64,000 bases of DNA from Sarocladium kiliense (GCA_030734395.1 JAUZTG010000017.1:682001-746000), one strand, 5' to 3'. Shown: positions 19,297-31,850, counted from the stretch's first letter. Translations and numbers: made by a program. The notes: a model not told the origin generated them from the sequence alone.

Positions 19297-20536
19297 GACA
19301 AAGTCAAAGCTCGCGATGACATCGCTCCTCAACTTACAACTCTTCCTCCCTTTCCATCCACAAGGTCGTACATCGCATCCGACCGATCATTCCAGTCAGA
19401 GATCCTACCATAACGTCAAAGCGATGATCCCTCAAATATCGAGCCTTGGTACCTTCATCTTTGGTGGGTCAGCGTATGAGGATAGACAAAGCTGCGGTAT
19501 CAAACAGTCATGGCAAGGCTGAGGGTTGTGGCGATGCTATTACTGAGGCTGTGAAGCCTCGCGTATCTCGCATAGTTATGTCACCAGTTCAGGGACATAA
19601 AAACTATATCGATGTACTGAGATCTGAGAGGGCGACGGCGTCACGGGGATTCCGGTCTCGTGGTGCGGGTTCCTCGAATAGCTCGGATGAGGAGTGCGTC
19701 CACCAGAGAACTGGAATTACGAGAATACCTTGCGTTTGACTGTGAGTCAAACTTGATACCTCAAGGGACGTTTCAATACCGACATACGCAACAGTGCTTG
19801 CGGGTGGACTGTTCTTACCAGCTCTGCGCGGAAGAGCCGCCCATTGTCGTTTAACGAAGCTCCGCGATCTACGTAAACAATGTGTCATCCTCCTCGGTTG
19901 CTATTTTGAACATCGCAATCAAGTCTTCCGAATCATTGTCTTCCGAGGACCCTGCGTGGATCCGATCACCAAGCCATTCGCGCTTTCAGAAAGCCCCAAC
20001 CTTGTACACGAGGTACGAGCAAACTTTGTTTTCTACGCAAAGGATGAGGCCGTGGCGACCAAAAGGAACCCTGAGCTATGGATAAGACTAGAAAAGGCGT
20101 GATTGGAGAGATTGGAGAGATTGGTCTCATTTACGAAACATTCCAACCGAGACGATGAAGCCCGTGCATTGCTGAGTTGTGGTAAGGAGCATGGACGCAG
20201 ATACGATGAAAGCCACAAGAGAGCGCGGCTGAACCCTGAGGCCGCGTGGTCTGCTGATGGTCACGCAACAGAACCGCAAGCATACGCGGCAACTCTGGGC
20301 GTTCATCATTTGCGATCCGTCAGAGTCCAGGCCTTTACGCCTGTCCCGAAGGCAAGAGGTCGTAAAGGCCAGACAGGGGAGTCTCACGCGACTAAGAGGT
20401 CCTCAGCAATTAACAAACTTGATCAAAGGAGTGGATTTATGTAAGTCGATTTATGTAAAATATCACGAATGCCTAACCTATCTCAAACGCCGTGGGGAAT
20501 CCCAGTCTGAACTCATGAACATAATTTTATGCCACT
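19297..20536. other. No gene seen
   Basis: 1.2 kb of ordinary composition. The open frames on both strands overlap and carry no recognisable domain. It probably holds the 5' region of the small secreted ORF and the 3' untranslated end of the AIF-like gene. Confidence 0.4.
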
Positions 20537-21965
20537 CTAAGCAGCGACCTCAACCTTCTTACCACCAAGCTGCATGTAATCCCAGCAAACTAAAATCCAA
20601 GTCAGCAAACACAATCACATCTTCATAAAAGGATTAGACTTACTAGTGAACCCCAAATCGTGCTTGAAGTACAGCTTCAGCACATCCTCTCCCCAGATAG
20701 TCTCCTGCTCAGGTCCTGACGCGACAGCTTGCTTGCCGACCGCAAGACCGATCATGGGAGGCACCTCTTGGAGTTCCTTTGGCACAGCCTTCTGGTTGAC
20801 CGCGGATTCAACGACGGACTGGTGGATGTTGTAGGCGCTGTAGTGGCCGCCGTGCATGGCTGCACCGCAACGCTTGATGCCGGACCACTTGCAGGCGTCG
20901 CCGGCGCAGTAGTGGGAGGAGGCGTTAGGTGTGCCTTCGACGAGAGTAAGGCTAGGTCACATGTTAGCGTGCTGGGGGAACACTGATGGCTGACGAGGAC
21001 TTACTTGGGGTTAATCTTGATGTAGCCCTCCTCGTCGAGCGCAGACTTGGGCATGTAGGACGTTGAAGGTTCGCTCTTGGAGATGGCCATGGTGACATCG
21101 TTGACGATCATCTTGTGTCCGTTGGTGAACTCAACCTCGTATCTTGTCACGCCATCGCCAGTCTCCAGCTTCTTCTTGCTGACGAGCCTGTGGTTCAACA
21201 AGACTTGAACGCCGCTCTCCTCCAACAGCTCCTTCGCCTTCTCCTTACAATCATCCTTGAGGCCCTCTGAGCTCAACAGCTTGTCCCTAGAGTGTGCCAA
21301 TGTGACCTTGATCTCTGGCTTCATCATTTTCAACTCTGCAGCCATCTCGATACCAACAGCGCCGCCACCCACAATCAGCACTCCATCCCTCGCATTGTTC
21401 ACAGCGTGGATCTGCTCCTCCGCCTCGAGCAGGTATTGCTTCCTGGTGAAGGATTGAGGAACGACTGGCCAGACTCGACGGAGGCCAGTGGCCGCGACGA
21501 AGTAGTCGTAGGTGTGGGTTGAGGCCAACTGAGTGGTTGTGTTGAGGACGGAGGCGGTTTTGGTGGCGGGGTCGAGGTGGGTGAGGGAGCCGTGGAGGAT
21601 GTTGATCTTGGGGGTTTGGAGGGCCGGTATGTCGGTGTACTTGACCCAGGCCTTCTTTGCGTAGTCGGAGTCGGCGAGGGCGAGTGGTGACCCGATTGTG
21701 TGGTCTGCAGAATGCTAGTTAGCCATGCTCGTCGAGTGGAGGGAAGAATGCAAAGTCCCGTACAGAAGCCGTCGCGCTCGTCGACGATGGTAATGTCGTA
21801 GTCAACCTTGGGGACGTCTGGGTGGTGCTCTACCGGCTCGTAGGCCATACGAGGAGAGAGTCCATCGCCGAGATCAAGCAGGTTCAGAGCTGTGGCGAGG
21901 CCGCCGTAAGAGCCTCCAGCAATGAGGACCCTCACGCGGGGTGCCTCAACAGGAATCGAGCCCAT
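20537..21965 (-). CDS. AIF/FSP1-like FAD-dependent oxidoreductase, 420 aa, four exons
   Basis: Exons 21965-21764, 21704-21005, 20951-20644, 20589-20537; joined they stay in frame. Two dinucleotide-binding sites show it is a pyridine-nucleotide-disulfide oxidoreductase-fold enzyme: VLIAGGSYGGLATALNLL at the N-terminus for FAD, and LIVGGGAVGIEMAAEL in the middle for NAD(P)H. AATGLR and the late GDACKW lie where the family places its flavin contacts. The closest group is fungal AIF-like/AMID/FSP1 quinone or NADH reductases, which reduce quinones and protect against oxidative damage; no mitochondrial presequence is evident. The last exon encodes only 17 residues (WDYMQLGGKKVEVAA at the end). It is divergent from the ABC transporter, and five GATA sites lie between the two starts, which argues that it belongs to the iron regulon. 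The substrate is unknown; reduction of a siderophore-iron complex or a quinone are guesses. Confidence 0.85.
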
Positions 21966-22373
21966 TGTAGTGGATGTAGAGAAGTGGTTGTGGAATGGAC
22001 GAGAGACAGAGCAACGAGTATATGAGAAGGCGAAGGCGTGTCGAGTATTGGCAAGATGACAAGCAATGCGCGACACGTGTGGAAGATGGGGAATGGAGAG
22101 ATGCAAGAAGAAGGGTCGCATCGAGGGAGGACGTAAGGTTGCGCCCACGGGAGAGATACTTCCGGAGTCCGAACGAACTGTATATGAGCAACGCGGCACC
22201 AAGGGCCCTCGTCCCCGGTGGACTAACTATTACTACGAAATGGCCTCAGTTGTCGGATGGAGGCAGTGCTGATCAGGTCACCGACCGACTTCCCGGCACC
22301 GAGAGTACCCCGGTCAGAGGGAAACAAAAGGACGCGCATATCCTCGGCGCGACGTCGTGTGGCCGGCAACAGG

Positions 22374-22382
22374 ATCTGATAA
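22374..22382 (+). promoter_or_regulatory. GATA repressor site 1 of 5, AIF-like/ABC divergent promoter
   Basis: ATCTGATAA, 409 bp upstream of the AIF-like start; the nearest of five sites to that gene. Confidence 0.75.
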
Positions 22383-22626
22383 AGAAAATGTGGGATCCAT
22401 CAGAAGGGGGGACCTGTTGGTAGGGCTAGGGGAGAGAGCCCGAGGGTGAAGATGGAGGGTCGGAGCCTTGGTAGTGAACATGCTAAGGAAACTGTGCCAA
22501 AAGGCAGGGAATAATAGGAACAGCTCAGTCCCGTAATTCAGCGAGTTAGTGAAAACAACACAGGGGAAAGAGAGCGACGAACAGAAGCAGGGCCGGAGCC
22601 GGAGCAGCCGCGGGGTGGGAACAGAG

Positions 22627-22635
22627 TTATCTGAT
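22627..22635 (-). promoter_or_regulatory. GATA repressor site 2 of 5, AIF-like/ABC divergent promoter
   Basis: TTATCTGAT on plus, i.e. ATCAGATAA on minus, in the middle of the 1.7 kb shared promoter. Confidence 0.75.
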
Positions 22636-22904
22636 CCGAGCTAGGCCAGGATCATGGGTGGGTGGGTGCACGCACAGAGTCCACCGCCAAGTGCACAAAT
22701 TGAATGAGCAGAGGGGAAAAAAGGGCTCATGATCACGGCATGATGGAGTGTTCGTACGCGTGTCCTTGGCCTGCTAAACTGGAGCTGGTTAGCAGTGCTG
22801 AGTCTCATGCTATCGCTATGCTATCAGTGTCCCCAACCGCCAGCACGGGCATCTCTTCCCGGGGACCGAAGCCGAAGCCGGAGTCCGACTCGGTACGTAC
22901 CTTT

Positions 22905-22913
22905 TTATCAGAT
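22905..22913 (-). promoter_or_regulatory. GATA repressor site 3 of 5, AIF-like/ABC divergent promoter
   Basis: TTATCAGAT on plus, i.e. ATCTGATAA on minus. Spacings between the five sites are about 220-280 bp. Confidence 0.75.
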
Positions 22914-23165
22914 CAACCCATCTGCCCTCCATCAGCCGCCATCAGCACCTAAGATTGCATCCATCACGGCATCCCAGACGCCACCAAACGGTCAAGCAAT
23001 TCCTCCCCAACGCCCCCTTTCCCCACCAAGCTTCTAGTGGTCTCCTCCCAAGTCTCTCGATGGTCTCAAAGAGCTTCCCACTCCCCTGCCAACGGCACTG
23101 GGTCCTGCCCCCATCCACACCATCATTTCACTCCAGCGGGTCCCCTCCTGGGCCACCCTGGCTGC

Positions 23166-23174
23166 ATCTGATAA
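23166..23174 (+). promoter_or_regulatory. GATA repressor site 4 of 5, AIF-like/ABC divergent promoter
   Basis: ATCTGATAA, 0.5 kb upstream of the ABC transporter start. Confidence 0.75.
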
Positions 23175-23383
23175 AAATTCAAGACCTGCGATGCAACATG
23201 ACTCTTTTCGCCACGCCCATGCCGGGGGCGCCAATTCACTCTGGCGAAGTGGGTTCTGTCTGTCTCTCCCCCTCTCCTCTCCTCTCTCTGGTTCCCTTCG
23301 TTCACGCCCGACGATCTCCGCCGGCGGCTAGTCTTTTGTGCCACAGGCCGAGCTTTGTGGACCACTGGTGCAATTAAGTTTCC

Positions 23384-23392
23384 ATCTGATAA
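23384..23392 (+). promoter_or_regulatory. GATA repressor site 5 of 5, AIF-like/ABC divergent promoter
   Basis: ATCTGATAA, 279 bp upstream of the ABC transporter ATG, followed within 230 bp by a pyrimidine-rich core-promoter stretch. Confidence 0.75.
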
Positions 23393-23670
23393 TTTCACTG
23401 TGCTTTTGTTCACATGGCATCATCGTAGTAGGGAGACCCTGCCGCTGCTGGTCACTAATGTAGGTAGTGCCGAGAACGGAATGTTCTGCAGGGTTTCGCT
23501 GGGAAAAATTGGCAACCCATTTGCCGAGGAGCTATCTGCACCTCTGATCTCCTCCAAGACTTCTTTCCTCATCCTTCTTCAACTTGTTCGGTGATTGTTG
23601 TTTTTTGTCTTCTTCGAGTCTTGAAGTAAAGGTGCAGCAACGTCTCGTGGGAGACGATTGAGATAGCATC

Positions 23671-26600
23671 ATGGGTGCGGCTCCAGTAGAGAGCGACTCT
23701 GCGTCGCGAGAGGCGACAACGCCTTCAGAGATCAGCAACACAGTCAAGCCAGCAGTTTGTTGCCCTTTAATGAACTGTAGCTATCCAGCAGCCAGCTAAC
23801 ATCGATTCAGCGGTTTGAGAACCTCTTCAGCTGGTTCCAACTCCTTTTCTACGCCTCCCCATCATGGATCGACTACTTCCTCCTCACCGCCGGCACAGTC
23901 TGCTCCGCCGCGTCAGGTGTTCCCGCTCCCCTCATGGGAATCATCTTCGGTCAACTTGTCGATGACCTCAACACCGCCACTTGCGCCCAAACTGACGCCG
24001 CGAACGCTGATCCCGATGCCGTCCAACGCGAGGTCAACGACAAGGTCTTGATGCTCGTGTACATGGGCATCGCGTCCTTCGCCCTGATCTACCTCTACAC
24101 TGTGTGCTTCAGCATCTTCTCAAGAAGACTCGAGACGAGGATGAGAGATACATATCTCGCTGCGCTTCTGCGACAGGATGCAGAGTTCTTTGATTCGAGA
24201 CAGGCTGGTGAAATCACCACCCGCCTCAACGCCGATGTCCAAGCTGTGCAATCCGGTACCTCCGAGAAAGTCGGCATCTGCATCGCCTGCGTGTCTTTCT
24301 TCCTCACAGCCTACATCGTCTCCTTCATCAAAGTCTGGAAACTTGCTGCTATGCTCCTCTCTCTCATCCCTGCCTTCCTCCTCTCCGCCGCCATCTGCAG
24401 CCGCTTCACCCAGAAATACGCAACTCAGATGAGTGAAGCCATCGAGGGTGCTAGCAGCATTGCGTCGGAGAGTTTGTCACATATCGCGGTTGTCCAGGCT
24501 TTCGGCGCGGGACCGAGGCTGGAGAAGAAGTTTGCGGAGAAGATGGCTGCGGCGGAGAAGTTTGGGATTAAGAAGGCGTTTGTGGCGGCTGTGCAGGCTG
24601 GTTTGCTGTACTTTATTGCCTACTCAGCGAATGGTTTGGCTTTCTGGCAGGGAAGCAGGATGATAGTTGAGTCCATCCGGTCGGATGACGGTGACGGTAC
24701 ATCCATGGGTGAGATCTACACGGTCATCTTCCTTCTCGTTGATGGTAAGCATTCCCTGTTTGAACATCTGTCAGGGATATTGTGATACTGACCATGACCA
24801 GCCTGTGTTATCCTTGGATCTATCGCTCCTCATCTTCCACTGCTCCAAGGCGCCTCTGCCTCTTTCCAGAAGCTGCGCAAGGACATCGAAACCCCGGCCA
24901 AGATTGACTCCGGATCCGACGAGGGTCAAAAGCTCCCCACGGACATCGATGGCTCTCTTTCCTTCCGCAATATTACATTCGCCTACATCTCGCGTCCCGA
25001 TCAGCCGGTCCTGAAGAACGTGTCCTTCGAGTGTCCGGCAGGGAAACATACCGCCCTTGTTGGCTTGTCTGGCAGTGGAAAGTCTACCATTGCCGGCTTG
25101 GCGACTCGGTTGTACGACCCTCGTGAGGGTACCGTTCACCTTGATGGCCATGACCTTCGCCACTTGAACGTCAAGAACCTACGCAGCTTCATGAGTCTTG
25201 TCCAACAGGAGCCTTCTCTGCTCGACCGATCAATCCTCGAAAACATCGCCCTAGGTCTTCTGAACTCCCCGCAGCCGACTCACGAGGTCTACCAACCTCT
25301 TATTCTCGGCCCCCAGCTCAGCGAGATCGCTGCCAAGGTCAGAGAGGGAGAGGATCTAGCTACAGCCGCAGCCTCCTACAACCAGACCGTTTCTGATCTT
25401 GTTAACCTGGTTCGAGATGCTTCTGCGTTGGCTGATGCGGCCAGCTTCATCGATCGTCTGGACAATGGTTACGGCACTCTGGTCGGCACGAGTGGCAAGC
25501 TCGTCAGTGGTGGACAGAGACAACGCATTGCCCTCGCCCGAGCCCTCATTCGGGACCCAAAGATCCTCATCCTCGACGAGGCTACCGCTTCGCTCGACTC
25601 GGCCAGCGAAAAGCGCATTCAGACTGCGATCGAGAACGTTGCCAAGGACAGGACCGTCATCGCAATTGCCCACCGCCTTTCCACCATCAAGAACGCAGAT
25701 AACATCATCGTCATGAACCAGGGCGAAATCATCGAGCAGGGTACCCACGCCGAGCTGATGGAGCTCAATGGCTCTTACGCAGGCATGGTCCGTCTTCAAA
25801 CCGTTGAGGCTGAGCAACAGGACGACACAAACTCTGTATCCAGCACACTGAAAGATGAAATCGGCGTCGTCGCATCTGAGAAGGGGCTGGTTGTCGAGAA
25901 GACGGCCAGCGCGAGCGGTACCACGGATGGAAAGACACCCGACGCCCCTACTGAGAACGAACCATCGGAGGCGGAAGCGAAGCTAGCACTGGATGAGGAC
26001 AAGCCCGCTTGGGTTGTGGTCCGCGGTCTTGGCCGCATGGCTCGCCCTAACCTCCTTCAACTCATCGTCGCCATCATCGCCTCTCTTGGTGTCGCGGGTG
26101 CCTTCTCTGCGTCTGGTCTCATCTTCGGTCACACTGTTGGCAAGCTCAGTCCTTGTAACCCCACATCAACCATTCTATGGGCAGGTAGCTTCTTCGGTGG
26201 TATCTACTTCATGGTCGGTGGTGTTGAGCTGTTTGCTCACACCCTGAGCTGGTCTGGCTTTGGCTATGTGGCTGAGAAGATGCTCTACAAGGTCCGTGTT
26301 CTTTCATTCAGGTCTCTGTATGAGCAGGGCCTGGAGTGGCATCAGTCTGGTGGGCGGACTCCGACTAGCTTGCTTTCGGTCATCACTGCTGATGCTGCTG
26401 CTGTTGGTGGCTTCAGCGGGTCGATCATGGGAACTATGTTCTCCATCGCTGTCAACTTCCTGATTGCCATCATCTTGAGTCACATTGTCAACTGGAGAAT
26501 CGCCGTCGTCTGTCTTGTTACCGTCCCACTACTCCTGGGATCTGGTATCATGCAGGTGCGCTCTCTGTCACAGTTTGAGCGCAAGCATGCTGGAGCCTTC

Positions 26601-27833
26601 TCCAGTGCCCTCGGCATTACTTCTGAAGCTGTCAACTCGTTCAAGACTGTTACTTCCCTGTCATTGGAGAAGGAGGTCCTCACAAGCTACCGTCGGGCGC
26701 TCAAGGCTCCTCGTAAGGAGATGACACTGGCCAGCGCCTACACAAACTTCTGGCTCGCTATTGCGAACAGCACATCTGGAATCATTTATGCATTTGCTTT
26801 CTGGTGGGGATCCACTCGCATCGTCAAGGGCCAGGCAACGCAGACGGAGTTCTTCATCATCCTCATTTCGATGCTTGTCAGTGCCCAGCTTTGGGGTTAC
26901 ATGTTCGCCTTGGCCCCCGAGCTCACTCGAGCCAGGGCTGCAGCCTCAAGAATCCTGAGCCTCATGGACATGGGATCATCGAGAAAGATCGAGCAGAGAG
27001 GCACAGAAGTTGCCACTACGCAGCGTGGTGAGAAGGATGTTGAGGCAATCGGTGAGGCGCCTCGCAAGCCTCATGGTGGTAACCGAGGGTCGACGGTGAC
27101 TTTCAAGGATGTCTCGTTCTCATACCCGGCTCGTCAGCAGAGATCTATCCTGCGTGGCATGTCGTTCACTATCCCCGCTGGACAGTTCTGCGGACTTGTT
27201 GGGCCCTCGGGAGCTGGCAAGTCGACTATCATGTCTCTCGTTCAGAGGATGTACACGCCCACGGGTGGTGTCATCGAGATTGACGGACAAGACATTTGCG
27301 CAAAGGAGGGCACAGAGTTCCGAGATGATATCGCTGTCGTGCCTCAGGACTGTGCATTATTCGAGGGAACCATTCGATTCAATGTTGGCCTGGGTGCTCG
27401 TCCTAATGAAGAGGCTACTGATGCAGACATCGAGGAGGCTTGCAAGCTCGCCAATATCCACGACACCATCGCTGCCCTTCCAGATGGTTACGATACCGAG
27501 TGTGGACCTAACGGCTCCCGGCTCTCGGGTGGCCAGCGCCAACGTCTTGCCATTGCAAGAGCTCTGGTCAGGAAGCCTAGGCTGCTGCTACTGGATGAGA
27601 GCACCAGTGCCCTCGACGCCGAAAGTGAGCGTGCCCTTCAAGAGGGTTTGATGCAGGCTGCACGCGGCATCACCGTCATTGCGATCACCCATAGGCTCCA
27701 TACTGTTCGCCGGGCCGATGTCATCTTCGTCGTGGAGGATGGCAAGATCGTGGAGAAGGGTCGTCACGAGGAGCTGGTGGAGAGAAGCGAGACATACCGC
27801 GTGAACGCCCTGCAGCAGATGCTTGGGTCTTAG
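23671..27833 (+). CDS. ABC-B full transporter, SitT/MDR1-like, 1349 aa
   Basis: Exons 23671-23754, 23811-24744, 24802-27833; intron 1 uses the weak donor GTTTGT. Layout TMD1-NBD1-TMD2-NBD2. NBD1: Walker A GLSGSGKST, signature VSGGQRQR, Walker B ILILDEATASLD. NBD2: Walker A GPSGAGKST, signature LSGGQRQR, Walker B LLLLDESTSALD; both H-loops (AHRL, THRL) are present, so both sites look competent. NBD1 carries an extra stretch of about 30 residues between its Q-loop and signature compared with NBD2. A charged linker rich in Glu/Ser joins the halves. In Aspergillus fumigatus the MDR-type gene sitT lies in the sidF-sidH-sidD gene group; this gene occupies an equivalent place and has the same regulatory sites. 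Likely role: siderophore or breakdown-product export, or toxin protection, at the plasma or vacuolar membrane; direction is not shown by sequence. Confidence 0.88.
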
Positions 27834-28587
27834 TCGTGCGATGTGATGTGATTCATAATTTAGATACCAAAATAATAGAGTAAGACAGTGTATAGATATT
27901 GGAGACTGTGTCAAACCCATGCTATGGAGATGCCGTTGCTGAACTCAGACACTTGTGGGATTCGTTGACACACAATCGTGCCAGTGTGTCATGTACAGTC
28001 AGCTGCTTTCAGTGGCTGAGACACGCTGAAGACAGTCTCGTAGCCCCTGGAACCAATCAAGCAAACCCACAGACCCACGTTGCCCCATCCCGCTACCCTG
28101 TAGGTCCTGGTAGCCTCAAGCTTCAGGTTGCCGAAACCGTCTGAGGGTCAAGTTTTGGATCACGATGTCCAGAGTTGGCCCTTGACACGACAGCCGCAAA
28201 CCCTATCGATCTACGCCATTGCACCTTCGCACACCTCACGCGACCTCTTTTTGCGTACTATGGCTGGCAGAGCCGCCCTTCTTTCTTGATCACTTCACGC
28301 AACTACATCAGCAACCATTCCCGCCTTATCTCAACCCCGGAATCCCTCCTCGGTATCGAGCGGACACAATCTCCAGCCAAGAGGCTCAACACAACGCGAT
28401 ACAGGAGGGAGTGCAGCACCAAGACTTGTCGACGCCGCGAGCCCTTCGACTTCACAGAGCGATATCGAGCTCATTGAGCTTCCCGGCCGCGAGCGATCTT
28501 CGGCTGCGCAGCCTATCGACGAGCGAGAGCAGAGACGGGAGGAAAAGAGAGCGGAGAAACGCCGCTGGCTCGAGGAGCGCGACGAGA
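27834..28587. other. Intergenic; 5' region of the phosphate transporter with a coding-like frame
   Basis: The ABC 3' end is followed by 0.75 kb without a supported gene. From about 28290 to 28587 a frame open into the transporter shows no stop, ends in a charged stretch (QRREEKRAEKRRWLEE) and has no ATG. Confidence 0.45.
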
Positions 28588-31351
28588 TGAAGTTCTCGCA
28601 TAGTATCCAGTTCAATGCCGTTCCGGATTGGAGCTCGCATTACATTGCGTACAGCAATCTGAAAAAGCTGTACGTCCTGGATCCTTCGTTCCTCGTGGTG
28701 TCTCACACAGGCATGCTAATCTGACGTGACGTAGGATCTACCAGCTCGAGAAGAATGCGCACCAAAGCCGAGGCGGCGATGGCGAATCCCGACCATTGAT
28801 CTCGAACGAAGAACCCGAGGAGGTGTTCAGCAGAGCTCTTGGTGTCGAACTCGAGAAAATCTGCTCCTTCTACGTTGCTAAGGAAGGCGAGCTTCTTGAA
28901 GAAGTCACTGGCCTTCTCAACGATATCCTGCAGGAACTGCAGGGAGCAGATGAGGAGGTCGAGCATGCCATTCGCCGTATCTCTGTGGATGGTGGCCGCC
29001 TACGACCGATGAGCTCGAATGGCACACACGGCCCTTCGGAGGATGAGGTTGACGACAGTGGCAGCGACGATGACGAGACGACTGGCTTGACAAGAAGAAA
29101 AGGCAGTACCTCTGGACGCAGGAAGACTTTGTCAGCTATCGGCTCGCATGGCATCGACATGGCTGCGTCTTCCGAGTTTGGTCGATCTGCACGTCGTCAC
29201 AGCACCACTGGAGACGACTTCGGCGAGAACTCAATGATGTACTCTTCCGGGCTCTTCTCCTCCGGCATCATGCTCAAGAAGCGTATCATCAGCCTCTATG
29301 TGCAGCTCTGCGAGCTTAAGTCATACGCGCAACTCAACCGCACTGGTTTCCGCAAGGTCCTCAAGAAGTTCGACAAGATCCTTGATAAGGAGCTGATGTC
29401 TGGTTATATGTCAGCACATGTTGACACAGCGTACCCGTTCAGGGACGAGACGAAACGAGTTATCGACGAGAATATTGCGAAGATGGAGACGGCATATACA
29501 GAGGTCGTGACGAGTGGCGACGCAGCTCTTGCGAAGCGGGATTTGAGATCTCATCTGCGAGAGCACGTTGTTTGGGAAAGAAATACTGTCTGGAGAGATC
29601 TGATTGGTATCGAGCGAAGGGCTGAAGCTGCGAGAATTGGCCAATCACTGCTCGGTCAGGATGATAACGCCGTCCCGAAAAGACTGCAAGGCGATGACGA
29701 CAAAGCGCCCGCTACGAGACGGATTCTCACGCCTTTCGGCCGTGTCGAGGTGCCTGCTTGGCTTGCAAGCACATCAATGGTCACGCTCGTCATTGCCATT
29801 GCCGTCTTCTTCCTGCTCCTCTTCCTCCCCATTATGAAGAAGCCGGAGCAGCAGAACTGCCTTGCCATGCTCGTCTTTGTGAGCATCCTATGGGCGACTG
29901 AGGTAAGTCTTCTCCTACAACCCAGCATTCCGTTTCGCGAACTAACATGATGTCAGGCTATTCCCCTTTTCGTCACATCACTCCTTATCCCCTTCCTGTC
30001 GGTTGTCCTCCTCGTTGTCCGTGAGGAAGATCCTGGCAAGCCTGGAAAGCGTCTCGCTTCTAAGGAGGCTACCACCGCCATCTTCGCGGCTATGTGGACG
30101 CCTGTCATCATGCTTCTCATTGGTGGCTTCACGCTCGCTGCTGCTCTATCCAAGTGCAAGATCGACAAGCGCTTGGCGACACTTGTGCTCAGCAAGGCCG
30201 GTACCAAGCCGAGTACCGTGTTACTGGCCAACATGTTCGTTGCTGCCTTTGCCTCGTCTCTGATCAGCAATGTGGCGGCGCCAGTGCTTTGCTATTCCAT
30301 CATCGAGGTATGTAGTTGATTATTCATTGACACCTTTGGAACATGTACTAATTTTTCTCTAGCCTATGCTTCGCACCCTACCCTCCGACTCGGCCATGTC
30401 CAAGGCCGTTATCATTGGCATTGCCCTAGCGTCCAACATCGGTGGCATGCTCTCACCCATCGCCTCGCCCCAGAACGTTGTCGCCATGGGCATCATGAAG
30501 CCAGAGCCAACTTGGTTACAATGGTTCTTCATCGTCATCCCAGTTGGCATCATCTCTCTTCTGCTTATTTGGCTCCTCCTGGTGTTGACATTCAAGCCCG
30601 GCAAGGGAACCACCATCGCTCCTATCCGGCCTCTGAAGGAGAAGTTCAGTGGTCTACAGTACTTCGTATCGATCGTCACTGTCACCACCATTGCGCTGTG
30701 GTGCGCTAGCCAGCAGCTTGAGAATGTCTTTGGAGACATGGGTGTCATTGCCATCATCCCCATTGTTCTCTTCTTTGGCATTGGCATCCTCACCAAGGAA
30801 GACTTCAACAACTTCCCATGGACAATTATCATCCTCGCGGCTGGAGGTCTATCCCTTGGCAAGGCTGTCCGATCATCTGGTTTGCTGCACACTGTCGCTG
30901 GCATCGTATCTTCAAGTGTCGACGGCATGTCCCTCTACGGTGTGCTTGTCGTCTTTTCGACTCTGATCCTCGTCATTGCGACATTCATCAGCCACACGGT
31001 CGCCGCGCTAATCTTCCTTCCGCTTGTGTACGATGTCGGCATGGCGATGGAGCAGCCGCAGCCAAACTTGCTTGTCATGGGTGGTGTGCTCATGTGCAGC
31101 GCAGCCATGGGTCTTCCCACAAGTGGCTTCCCCAACATGAGTAAGTTCTATCTTCACCTCTCCGAAGATCCTCTCACAGTATCTTACTAATACCTTGTTT
31201 TCTAGCTGCCATCATGAAGGAGGACGCCGTTGGTCAGAGATATCTTCGTGTCAAGCATTTCATCAGCAGAGGCGTACCGAGCAGCTTTATCACACTTCTT
31301 GTCGTTGTCACGTTGGGCTACGGCATCATGGAGGTTGCTGGATTGGATTAA
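28588..31351 (+). CDS. SPX-domain low-affinity phosphate transporter, Pho87/Pho90 type, 841 aa
   Basis: Exons 28588-28669, 28735-29902, 29957-30307, 30363-31141, 31206-31351, all joints in frame. The protein starts MKFSHSIQFNAVPDWSSHYI, the hallmark first helix of an SPX domain, continues through YSNLKKLIYQLEK, and has the second SPX block ISLYVQLCELKSYAQLNRTGFRKVLKKFDK near residues 230-260. A divalent-anion symporter (SLC13-like) unit follows with about 11-12 hydrophobic segments and conserved SNIGGMLSPIASPQN and GLPTSGFPNM loops. Yeast Pho87/Pho90 move phosphate across the plasma membrane, and SPX binds inositol pyrophosphates to restrain transport. ATG 28588 is the only in-frame start. 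Length is near the family's usual 850-920. Confidence 0.92.
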
Positions 31352-31850
31352 GTTATAGACCAGCGGTCGTTCATGTTTTAGTTTTCGTGGGTGTTAAGCC
31401 CCGAAACAGCGAGTAGACTGGGCGTCTCACATATGTAAATTTAGCATCTGCCTGTTTATCGTAGGCATCCAATTTGTATTATTTGTCTCTGATCCTGCTT
31501 TACAAACGCAAGTAACGAAGACCTGCAGATCGGGCCGGAGCGGCTATGACGTCGAGCGATGCGCATCTGCAAGATTACGGCAGCAAGAGCAGGGAGCACG
31601 GGTCGAGGGGGTTGCGTAACTATAGCATCACGGAGGAGCCTACAACCAAGGCAAGTTACTGAATATCATCTCTACTATACCTGAGCAGAGCATGGATTCC
31701 ACATTGCCCCCCTGAAAGATCTGGCGAGAATGATGAAATTGTTCTCTCAGCTAAGGGCATATCAGGTGATGCCTGGGATAAGTGGCAATCACTTCGGCCC
31801 ATTTCGCAGGCCAAGTGAGTTGCGTCTATGAACATGCTGTAACTTTCTTT
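31352..31850. other. Convergent intergenic, nothing seen
   Basis: 0.5 kb between the 3' ends of the phosphate transporter and the Dabb gene; no open frame of note. Confidence 0.5.

Noticed and set aside
7319..31351. Extending the siderophore cluster to the phosphate transporter
   Set aside because: No GATA site upstream of the transporter and no functional link; it belongs to the housekeeping block.
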